Below the pieces are notes generated by a model that made no database searches, had not been told where the DNA came from, and saw only the letters and a program-made list of their open reading frames with translations. This document shows positions 4,156 through 9,800 of a DNA stretch of 9,800 nt, piece by piece. The translations under genes were made by a program, and so were the position numbers. How positions within the stretch are numbered: the first letter of the stretch is position 1; every line of letters begins with the position of its first letter. This DNA comes from JBBIQZ01 sp037442065 (GTDB lineage: Bacteria > Patescibacteriota > CPR2_A > CG2-30-33-46), in NCBI GenBank assembly GCA_037442065.1, contig JBBIQZ010000021.1:1-9800 (forward strand). Direction: 5' to 3'.

Positions 4156-5103
4156 TCAGTTATCTTTTAGAAAGGCTTTTATTCCAATTTCGGCTTGCCT
4201 TTGGGAAGAAACCCATTTTATATTTTTGTCTCGCCTAAACCAAGTAAGCTGGCGCTTGGCAAATCTTCTAGAATCTCTTTTAATTAATTCAATTGCCTCT
4301 TCTTTAGTAATTTCACCTTCTAGATGTTTAACAATTTGCCGGTAGCCAATACCCGAAAGAGCCGGGGCTCCTTTGCCATATTTTTTTAGAATTTTAGAAA
4401 CTTCCTTTATTAAGCCTCTTTTAATCATTTCATCTACCCTTTGATTTATTTTTTTGTAAAGTTTTTCCCGCTCGGTTTTAATTCCCAAAAGTAAAATATT
4501 CCCCGGTAACTTTAACTTTTTAGGAATACCCTTGCTAAGGTTGCCAACCTTAGCAACTCCCTTAGTGAAGATTTCTAGGGCGCGGATAACTCGCCTTTTA
4601 TTTTTTAAATCAACGTTATCTTCTGTATCTGGATTTAACTTTAAAAGGCGGGAAATTAACTTTTCCAAAGGCTCATTTTCAAGTTTTCTTCTTAGTTTAT
4701 AATCCGGGGGGATTTTAGGAATTTTATAATCGTAAACAACAGAATCTATGTATAAAGACGAACCACCGACTAAAAATGGAATTTTATCTCGTTTGCGGAT
4801 TTCTTCAATTTTTTGATTAGCTAATTTTTGATATTCAGCAATGGAAAAATTATCGTTAGGTTTTAAAATATCAATCAGATGATGTCTAATTCCTTCAACA
4901 ATATAGTCTGTTGGCTGTTGGCTGTTGGTTGTTGGTTTGGGTTTCGCCGTGCCAATGTCCATACCTTTATAGATGTTCCGTGAATCCGCATTTATAATTT
5001 CGCCATCGAATTTTTTAGCTAAATTAATCCCTAGCTCCGTTTTCCCGGAAGCTGTAGGCCCTAAAATAACTATAAGAGGAAGTTTATTTGTAATTTTTTC
5101 CAT
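4156..5103 (-). CDS. miaA: tRNA dimethylallyltransferase
   Basis: MiaA transfers a dimethylallyl group from DMAPP to N6 of A37 in tRNAs that read UNN codons, giving i6A, the substrate of MiaB. The 315-residue protein has the P-loop GPTASGKT (15-22), the DSRNIYKGMDIGTAKP segment (40-55) with the conserved Asp and GTAKP, GGSSLY (113-118), KNKRRVIRALEIF (167-179), GIGYRQ (251-256) and the C-terminal RRFAKRQLTWFRRD (279-292). The ATG at 5103 gives the expected short lead-in to the P-loop. Two in-frame oddities interrupt otherwise standard regions: a KPTTNSQQPTD stretch (56-66) after GTAKP, encoded by a tandem TTGGCTG/TTGGTTG-type repeat, and VAKVGNLSK (183-191), encoded by the palindrome at 4532-4556. 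Both fall at loop positions and leave the catalytic motifs intact, so the enzyme is probably active. Confidence 0.95.
   Translation of the reverse strand: MEKITNKLPLIVILGPTASGKTELGINLAKKFDGEIINADSRNIYKGMDIGTAKPKPTTNSQQPTDYIVEGIRHHLIDILKPNDNFSIAEYQKLANQKIEEIRKRDKIPFLVGGSSLYIDSVVYDYKIPKIPPDYKLRRKLENEPLEKLISRLLKLNPDTEDNVDLKNKRRVIRALEIFTKGVAKVGNLSKGIPKKLKLPGNILLLGIKTEREKLYKKINQRVDEMIKRGLIKEVSKILKKYGKGAPALSGIGYRQIVKHLEGEITKEEAIELIKRDSRRFAKRQLTWFRRDKNIKWVSSQRQAEIGIKAFLKDN
4532..4556. repeat. interspersed palindrome, copy 2, in frame inside miaA
   Basis: Perfect 12-base arms TTGCTAAGGTTG and CAACCTTAGCAA flank one central base. It encodes residues 183-191 of MiaA, just after the conserved RRVIRALEIF segment, without disturbing the frame. 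The inner 11-base arms are identical to those of copy 1 at 4112-4134, which makes chance unlikely and points to a dispersed palindromic element. Confidence 0.8.
4908..4938. repeat. short tandem repeat inside miaA
   Basis: Consecutive CTGTTGG and TTGTTGG units (7-base period, slightly degenerate) span about 31 bases. On the coding strand they give the Gln/Pro/Thr/Asn-rich residues 56-66 of MiaA, between the conserved GTAKP and the EGIRHHLID segment, where related enzymes have a short loop. Confidence 0.7.
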
Positions 5104-5157
5104 TTATCTATATTATATATTCAAATATAAATTAAATGATAATTAAACGAGGTAAAA

Positions 5158-5538
5158 ATGGCAGACTTAAAAAATGTAGGGGAAAGATTTAAGAACTGGT
5201 CTTTAAGCTTTTTCTCCTTAAAAAATCTTACAACCAGCCTTTTAGCGGCACTATTGGTAATTGGGGTAGGCTACTTATCGGGAATAGCCGGCACCGTTAT
5301 TCAACAAAAAGCTTTGGCTAATCAGATTATTTTTACGGTTTATCTTTTGGTTGTCATCATTGCGTTTGTTTTGGCTATAGTTGCCCCAGCTTTGCTAAAA
5401 GCAATGTACACTAAAGATTGGCCTTCTTTTGTTTATGTTATTATCTTAGAAATTATCTGGCTTTCGATTTTTATTCTTGTCTTGTATTTAACTTTACCTA
5501 CACCAAAAACTTCACCTTCAGAATTAATGCCTCAGTAA
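5158..5538 (+). CDS. small integral membrane protein of unknown function
   Basis: 126 residues with three hydrophobic helices: about 26-48 (TSLLAALLVIGVGYLSGIAGTVI), 57-80 (IIFTVYLLVVIIAFVLAIVAPAL) and 92-113 (VYVIILEIIWLSIFILVLYLTL), with a basic N-terminus and a Pro/Ser/Thr-rich tail. GAGG lies six bases before the ATG. The gene is divergent from miaA, sharing a 54-base AT-rich gap with TATATT-like boxes, and is followed by a strong terminator. No catalytic motif or signal peptide cleavage site is evident, and I do not recognise the family. It is probably a real, lineage-restricted inner-membrane protein expressed on its own short transcript. Confidence 0.8.
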   Translation: MADLKNVGERFKNWSLSFFSLKNLTTSLLAALLVIGVGYLSGIAGTVIQQKALANQIIFTVYLLVVIIAFVLAIVAPALLKAMYTKDWPSFVYVIILEIIWLSIFILVLYLTLPTPKTSPSELMPQ

Positions 5539-5550
5539 GAAGAACTAGTT

Positions 5551-5588
5551 AAAGAGGCGGCCGCAAGCGCGGCCGCCTCTTTTTTTTT
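5551..5588 (+). terminator. strong intrinsic terminator, likely bidirectional
   Basis: A GC-rich stem of about 15 bp (AGAGGCGGCCGC with its complement) closes an AAGC loop and is followed by eight T residues on the plus strand. It ends the membrane-protein gene. The same hairpin begins directly after the miaB stop on the minus strand, with only a short T-run in that direction, so it may serve both. Confidence 0.92.
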
Positions 5589-5589
5589 A

Positions 5590-6876
5590 TCAAACAGATA
5601 CCTTTTCTTTTAACAGTTTTCCTTCAACTGCCCAAGGATTAACCAAAGTAATTTTTACCCTTACAAACTTTCCTAACAAATCTTTTGGGCCCTTAAATTG
5701 AACTAATTTAAATGTTCTAGTTCGTCCCTGTAAGAAACCTTTCCTTTCTTTATCTACCAAAATTTCTAAAATCTTTCCTTTGTATTTTTGGTTATTTTTT
5801 AAAGCGGTCTTTTTTAAAATTTTATTTAAATCTTTTTCCCTTTGTTTTTTCTCTTCCGGCAAAACATCGTCTTTCATCTTGGCGGCTACCGTCCCGGGTC
5901 TTGGTGAATATTGAGCAATAAAAGCCATATCATAACTTACCTTATTATATATATCCAAAGTATCCTGGAATTGTTTTTTAGTTTCGCCAGGAAAACCGAC
6001 TATCGTATCGGTAGTTATTGCAACGCCCGGAATTTCTTTTTTAATTTTTGAGATTAACTTTAAATAATGTTCTCTGGTATATTTTCTATTCATCCTTTTT
6101 AAAACTTCATTGTTTCCTGCCTGAACTGGCAAATGAATGTATTCACAAATTTTCTCGCCCTCTTTAATAGTTTCTATAAGTTTAGAGGACATATCTTGAG
6201 GGTTTGAAGTTAAAAACCTAATCCAAAATTTTCCCGAGATATCGTTAATTTTTTTTAAAAGATTTGAAAAGTTAATATTTTTTTCTTTAAAATCTTTTCC
6301 ATAACTATTAACATTTTGGCCAAGTAAAGTAATTTCTTTGTAACCTTTTTTGATTAAGCTTTTAACCTCACTTAAAATTTCTTTTTCGGGTCGGGATTTT
6401 TCCCGGCCGGTTGTTAAAGGAACAGCACAATAAGTACAAAAATTATTACAGCCGGTAGAAATAGGAACATAAGCCTTGAATGAAGATTCATATTTTGGCA
6501 AAACAGAAAGGTAATCGGAAATATTAAAATCTTTTTTTGTTAAATATCTCCCCAGCTTTTTTAAATCTTTCATTTCAAAAATAAAGTCAAAAATTTTGGC
6601 CATTTTTGGTTTATCGGCCGGCAAAACGCAACCAGAAAGAACGGTTATTAATTTTCTCTTCTTTTTAAGCTTGTTCCATTTTCGGGCTTTGCCAAAAATT
6701 CTATCAATAGCTTTTTGTCTAACCGAACAAGCCATAACTAAAACCAAATCGGCGTCGGCTTCTTTTTGAGTTTTTTGGTAACCTAGGTTTTCCAAAACAG
6801 CGGCTACCCTTTCGGCATCGGATTCGTTCATCTGACAGCCCAAAACCTGGATGTAGTATTTTTGACATTTCATCAT
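5590..6876 (-). CDS. miaB: tRNA-2-methylthio-N6-dimethylallyladenosine synthase
   Basis: MiaB is a radical-SAM methylthiotransferase that converts i6A37, made by MiaA, into ms2i6A37. The 428-residue protein has the full family layout: an N-terminal UPF0004/MTTase domain with Cys14 (LGCQMNESDAERV), Cys50 (ACSVRQKA) and Cys83 (SGCVLP), ligands of the auxiliary 4Fe-4S cluster; the radical-SAM CxxxCxxC as Cys143, Cys147 and Cys150 (TGCNNFCTYCAVP); GREKSRP; the IHLPVQAGNNEVLKRMNR region; and a C-terminal TRAM RNA-binding domain (about 365-428). CQMNESDAE fits MiaB better than the ribosomal RimO or the MtaB branch. Two adjacent ATG codons start the frame with no clear Shine-Dalgarno upstream. The gene is close to miaA but separated by an opposed small gene, so the two are not one operon. 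Confidence 0.96.
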   Translation of the reverse strand: MMKCQKYYIQVLGCQMNESDAERVAAVLENLGYQKTQKEADADLVLVMACSVRQKAIDRIFGKARKWNKLKKKRKLITVLSGCVLPADKPKMAKIFDFIFEMKDLKKLGRYLTKKDFNISDYLSVLPKYESSFKAYVPISTGCNNFCTYCAVPLTTGREKSRPEKEILSEVKSLIKKGYKEITLLGQNVNSYGKDFKEKNINFSNLLKKINDISGKFWIRFLTSNPQDMSSKLIETIKEGEKICEYIHLPVQAGNNEVLKRMNRKYTREHYLKLISKIKKEIPGVAITTDTIVGFPGETKKQFQDTLDIYNKVSYDMAFIAQYSPRPGTVAAKMKDDVLPEEKKQREKDLNKILKKTALKNNQKYKGKILEILVDKERKGFLQGRTRTFKLVQFKGPKDLLGKFVRVKITLVNPWAVEGKLLKEKVSV

Positions 6877-6951
6877 TTCATATTGATATATGATACATTA
6901 ATTTGCTAACGGGGGAAATGCCCTTTCACAACTTATTAAGAGGTGATGAAT

Positions 6952-7455
6952 ATGTTTGAAAGATTTACAGAAAAAGCAAGAAGAGCTACCATCTATGCAC
7001 AGGAAGAAAGCAACAAAAGAAGTTGGGAATCTATAACTCCTGCTGCTTTGTTATTGGGCTTGATAAGAGAGGAAAATGGTATAGCTGCTAAGGCATTACG
7101 AGAGACTGGCGTCAATCTCTATGATTTACGCACTAAAATCGAGGCATCCTTTCCCAACGGATCTAATGAACATGAACCATATACCCATATTCCATTTCAT
7201 AAAGACACTAAAAATGCACTCGAACTTACACTGAAAAATGCCCTGCAAATTAGCGATAAATACATCGGAACAGAACACCTTCTTCTTGGTCTCCTAGACC
7301 AAGGAAACCTAATTTTAAAAGAAACTTTAGGCAAACACTTAAGAAAGTATGAATCAGAAAAAGAAGAATTAATTGAAGCCATATCTTTGGCTCGAGAAAT
7401 AAATATGTTGGCTGAAGAACGAAGGAAAAATATAAAAGAGCTTAAATTTTCATAA
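6952..7455 (+). CDS. stand-alone Clp N-terminal-domain protein (ClpC/ClpA N-domain-like)
   Basis: The 167-residue protein consists of the double Clp_N repeat found at the front of ClpC/ClpA/ClpB: repeat 1 about 2-60 (RFTEKARRATIYAQEES ... LLLGLIREENGIAAKALRETGV) and repeat 2 about 78-140 (DTKNALELTLKNALQISDKYIGTEHLLLGLL). It ends with a charged helix and has no Walker motifs or AAA+ domains. I chose the ATG at 6952: AAGAGG lies eight bases upstream and MFERFTEKAR matches the usual ClpC start; GTG at 6943 and ATG at 6946 crowd or overlap that site. In ClpC the N-domain binds adaptors and substrates, so a free copy may be an adaptor-like or competing partner of a ClpC elsewhere. A true truncation is possible, but a terminator follows and nothing ATPase-like is downstream. 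Confidence 0.88.
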   Translation: MFERFTEKARRATIYAQEESNKRSWESITPAALLLGLIREENGIAAKALRETGVNLYDLRTKIEASFPNGSNEHEPYTHIPFHKDTKNALELTLKNALQISDKYIGTEHLLLGLLDQGNLILKETLGKHLRKYESEKEELIEAISLAREINMLAEERRKNIKELKFS

Positions 7456-7483
7456 AATGTTAACACAGTTTACACACAAAGCG

Positions 7484-7522
7484 GACCTCAGGTTTAATTT
7501 ACAGACCTTGGGTCTTTTTTTT
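7484..7522 (+). terminator. intrinsic terminator after the Clp N-domain gene
   Basis: GACCTCAGGT pairs with ACCTTGGGTC (ten positions with one mismatch and one G-U) around an 11-base loop, followed by eight T residues (7515-7522). It starts 28 bases after the upstream stop codon. It separates this gene from the kinase-like gene, consistent with that gene having its own promoter. Confidence 0.7.
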
Positions 7523-7537
7523 ATTAGAAGATTTATC

Positions 7538-7543
7538 TATAAT
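7538..7543 (+). promoter_or_regulatory. -10 box giving a probable leaderless transcript
   Basis: A perfect TATAAT ends six bases before the ATG at 7550, so transcription would start at or next to the A of the start codon. No Shine-Dalgarno is placed correctly for this ATG. The expected -35 position holds only a T-rich stretch that overlaps the upstream terminator's T-run. Confidence 0.55.
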
Positions 7544-7549
7544 TTATAT

Positions 7550-8134
7550 ATGGAGAAACGAAGAACTAAAAAACATCTTTTTGGATTTATCGGCCCAACT
7601 GGTGCCGGCAAAACCGAACTATCAAAGCATTTGCAAAAAAAGCATGGCTTTTTTTATATCCCTTCTATAACTACCAGACCACCCAGGCCAAAAGATCTAC
7701 ACGAATATAAACATGTAGAAGTAGATACTTTTGAAGCTTACATAAAAGATGAGAAACTTTTAGAATATACAATTTTTGCCGACCATTATTATGGCAAATT
7801 AAAAAATGATGTTAAAAAACATCTAGCAAAAAACCACTGCGTTTATACTTTAACCGCCGACCAGGTTAAAAAGTTAAAAGAATTCTATACCCATGTAAAA
7901 ATTATCTGCGTCTTGCCGGATGATCCGGTTTTAAGAGTAGTTGAGAAAAGATTAAAAGACCGAGGCCATGACAAAGAAGACATTAAAAAGCGCTTAAAAA
8001 CCGTAGAAAAAGATTTGCTCCTGATAGAAAAATTAAAAAACGAAAAGTTAATTGATCATTTTGTAAAAACTTTAGAAACAGATTACAGCCACGCCATTTT
8101 AGAAACCGACAAAATTGTAAAAGGCATAAAATAA
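7550..8134 (+). CDS. gmk: guanylate-kinase-like P-loop protein
   Basis: Guanylate kinase phosphorylates GMP to GDP with ATP. This 194-residue protein has the P-loop GPTGAGKT (15-22), the GMP-binding segment SITTRPPRPKDLHEYKHV (39-56; family form TTRxxRxxExxGxxY), the ADHYYGK segment (78-84) and an RLKDRGHDKEDIKKRL lid-like helix (134-149), in the family order and near its usual length of about 200. The Gmk EVDGxDYxF block is shortened here to DLHEYKHV, so this may be a divergent guanylate kinase or a related nucleotide kinase. The frame is open upstream to 7457, but those 31 codons contain the upstream terminator and look non-coding; the homology begins just after the ATG at 7550. Convergent with thrS across a shared terminator. 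Confidence 0.8.
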   Translation: MEKRRTKKHLFGFIGPTGAGKTELSKHLQKKHGFFYIPSITTRPPRPKDLHEYKHVEVDTFEAYIKDEKLLEYTIFADHYYGKLKNDVKKHLAKNHCVYTLTADQVKKLKEFYTHVKIICVLPDDPVLRVVEKRLKDRGHDKEDIKKRLKTVEKDLLLIEKLKNEKLIDHFVKTLETDYSHAILETDKIVKGIK

Positions 8135-8146
8135 AAATGTAAAAAG

Positions 8147-8187
8147 AAAAAGAGGCGGAAAAGCCAATGGCTTTTCCGCCTCTTTTT
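8147..8187. terminator. bidirectional intrinsic terminator between the kinase gene and thrS
   Basis: A 19-bp perfect stem (outer part AGAGGCGG / CCGCCTCT, inner part AAAAGCC / GGCTTTT) closes a three-base AAT loop. The outer ends give T-runs on both strands, so it can stop transcription from the plus-strand kinase gene (stop at 8134) and the minus-strand thrS (stop at 8193). Confidence 0.93.
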
Positions 8188-8192
8188 AATTC

Positions 8193-9800
8193 TTAAACCT
8201 TATTTTCAATCTCTTCTAACAAAAACTTTATAAATGCATTGAGCTTTCTGCTTCCTAAGTCGCCTTTTTTAAGTTTTCTAACGGCCACGCTTTTAGATTT
8301 TACTTCTTTATCGCCGACTACCAATATATAAGGAATCTTTTGCATTTCTGCATCGCGAATTTTGCGGCCCAAGGTTTTGTTTTCGCTATCCACTTCGGAA
8401 CGAATATTATTTGCCGCCAATTCTTCTTTTACTTCTAAAGCATATTTTTCATGGGCTTTACCGACATTTAAAACTATAACCTGAACTGGCGCCAACCATA
8501 AAGGAAATGCTCCGCCAAAATGTTCTATTAATAAAGCGATAGTTCTTTCGATAGAGCCAGTTAGGCCTCGGTGAATAATAACCGGATTTTTTTCTTTGCC
8601 TTTTTGATCAATGTAGACTAGGTTAAGTTTTTCGGCGATAAAAAAATCAAGCTGCAAAGTTGACATCTGCCATTCTCTACCCAAGGCATCCTCAACTAAA
8701 AAGTCCAACTTTGGTCCGTAAAAGGCCGCTTCGCCAATGCCAACTTCGTAAATTATTTTTAAATCTTCTAAAACTTTTTTTAAGGCTTTTTCTGCTTTTT
8801 CCCAAACCTTTCCGTCGGCTACATATTTCTTTTTGTCTTTAGGATCCCAAGTTGAAAGCCTAACTCGATAGCTTTTTAAATTAAAGCTTAAAAACATTTT
8901 TTTAATTAAGCTGACATTTTTTAAATACTCTTTTTCTATTTGTTCCGGAGTTACAAAAATATGAGAATCATCAATTGTTAAAGCCCTCACTCGCACTAGT
9001 CCTTGTAGCTCTCCGCTTTTTTCAAATCTATAAACCGTCCCGTCTTCGGCAATTCTTAAAGGCAAATCTTTGTAGCTTCTCCTTTTGTTTTCGTAAACCA
9101 TATAATGGTGAGGGCAGTTCATTGGCCGCAAAACATACTGCTCTTTTTCGACGCCAAAAGGTTTAAACATCATATCTTTGTAATGAGCAAAGTGGCCGGT
9201 TTTTTTATAAATGTCTACTTTAGCAATATGAGGAGTCCAAACATAATCAAAACCGATTTCTTTTTCTAACTCTCTTTCGTATTTTAAAATCTCGCCCCGA
9301 ATAATTCTACCTTTGGGCAATAAAATAGGAAGGCCTTTGCCAATCTTTTCAGAGATTAAAAAAATTTCCAATTCTTTTCCTAAAACCTTGTGGTCTCTTT
9401 TTTTAGCTTCTTCTTTTAGTTTTAAAAATTTTTGAAGCTCTTTTTGGGAATAAAAAGCGGTGCCGTAAATTCTCTGAAGCATTTTGTTTTTTTCATCGCC
9501 TCGCCAATAAGCGCCGGCAATTTTTGTTAACTTGAAAGCCTTTATTTCGCCGGTTCTTTTAACGTGAGGACCAGCGCATAAATCAACAAAATCGCCTTGT
9601 CTAAAAAAACATACTTCTTTATCTGACAACTCTTTTAAAAGTTCAATTTTGTAGGGTTGTTTAATTTTTTTGAGAAATTCTAAGGCCTTTTTCTTTGAAA
9701 GTTTCTCGGGTTTTATCTCTAAATTAGCCTTTATTATTTCGGCCATCTTTTTTTCTAAAATTTCTAAATCTTCTGGAATTAAAGTTCTAGGCAAATCAAA
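8193..9800 (-). CDS. thrS: threonyl-tRNA synthetase, N-terminus beyond the window
   Basis: ThrRS charges tRNA-Thr. The 535 residues visible are the 3' part; the frame is still open at 9800 (FDLPRTLIPED...), and about 100 residues are missing compared with the E. coli enzyme. In order: the end of the editing domain with DLCAGPHV (Cys75 and His79 of the fragment, part of the Ser-tRNA hydrolysis site); class II motif 1 (GLPILLPKGRIIR ... FDYVWTPHI); zinc ligands Cys229 (RPMNCPHH), His280 (DDSHIF) and His410 (IIHRGLTGS); motif 2 around YRFEKSGELQGLVRVR; motif 3 in GSIERTIALLIEHFGG; then the anticodon-binding domain (VQVIVLNVGKAHEKYA to the end). All catalytic residues that I can see are kept. It ends six bases from a strong shared terminator. 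No T-box is visible because the 5' end is outside. Confidence 0.97.
   Translation of the reverse strand, partial: FDLPRTLIPEDLEILEKKMAEIIKANLEIKPEKLSKKKALEFLKKIKQPYKIELLKELSDKEVCFFRQGDFVDLCAGPHVKRTGEIKAFKLTKIAGAYWRGDEKNKMLQRIYGTAFYSQKELQKFLKLKEEAKKRDHKVLGKELEIFLISEKIGKGLPILLPKGRIIRGEILKYERELEKEIGFDYVWTPHIAKVDIYKKTGHFAHYKDMMFKPFGVEKEQYVLRPMNCPHHYMVYENKRRSYKDLPLRIAEDGTVYRFEKSGELQGLVRVRALTIDDSHIFVTPEQIEKEYLKNVSLIKKMFLSFNLKSYRVRLSTWDPKDKKKYVADGKVWEKAEKALKKVLEDLKIIYEVGIGEAAFYGPKLDFLVEDALGREWQMSTLQLDFFIAEKLNLVYIDQKGKEKNPVIIHRGLTGSIERTIALLIEHFGGAFPLWLAPVQVIVLNVGKAHEKYALEVKEELAANNIRSEVDSENKTLGRKIRDAEMQKIPYILVVGDKEVKSKSVAVRKLKKGDLGSRKLNAFIKFLLEEIENKV

Noticed and set aside
6895..6940. CIRCE or CtsR heat-shock operator ahead of the Clp N-domain gene.
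   Set aside because: Only short matches such as TTTGCTAAC and a GGG-N5-CCC dyad are present; neither consensus is met.
6943..6951. Earlier starts (GTG 6943, ATG 6946) for the Clp N-domain gene.
   Set aside because: They overlap or crowd the AGAGG ribosome-binding site; ATG 6952 has normal spacing and the family's usual N-terminus.
7457..7549. Kinase-like gene beginning at 7457.
   Set aside because: These codons hold the upstream gene's terminator and the -10 box, and kinase homology starts after 7550.

Overview
The window is a piece of a compact, AT-rich bacterial genome. Small genes, short intergenic gaps, a diversity-generating retroelement (DGR) with an Avd-type helper, a stand-alone Clp N-domain protein and a weakly conserved small membrane protein all fit a Candidate Phyla Radiation / Patescibacteria genome. 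This is inference from gene style, not from a marker phylogeny. TGA ends miaA and miaB, so the TGA=glycine code of Gracilibacteria/SR1 is not in use here.

The left third (about 1-3540, all minus strand) is a complete DGR. Reading along the minus strand: a membrane-anchored target protein (2296-3222) whose last 42 codons are the variable repeat VR (2292-2424); a 348-base spacer; the template repeat TR (1811-1943); an Avd-like four-helix-bundle protein (1401-1763); and a DGR-type reverse transcriptase (274-1383). A 51-codon gene (78-233) and the start of another gene (1-52) follow in the same direction. TR and VR align without gaps over 133 positions with 17 mismatches. Sixteen of these are at TR adenines, the signature of adenine-directed mutagenic retrohoming. 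The TR carries AAG where the target's stop codon TAG lies, so the stop itself seems to be inside the mutated zone, with a second in-frame TAA three codons later. An 11-nt perfect inverted repeat encloses the TR and could close its RNA into one domain.

The middle (3558-6876) holds a Fic-family protein with a Gln in place of the catalytic His and an apparently lost N-terminus, then miaA (tRNA A37 dimethylallyltransferase), a three-helix membrane protein on the plus strand, and miaB (tRNA A37 methylthiotransferase). MiaA and MiaB act in sequence to make ms2i6A at tRNA position 37. A short perfect palindrome occurs twice, once in the fic upstream region and once in frame inside miaA; miaA also carries an in-frame short tandem repeat.

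The right third has two plus-strand genes, a Clp N-terminal-domain protein (6952-7455) and a guanylate-kinase-like P-loop protein (7550-8134) that may be read from a leaderless mRNA. The 3' part of thrS (threonyl-tRNA synthetase) follows on the minus strand and runs off the right edge. Strong hairpin terminators separate the convergent pairs 5538/5590 and 8134/8193.
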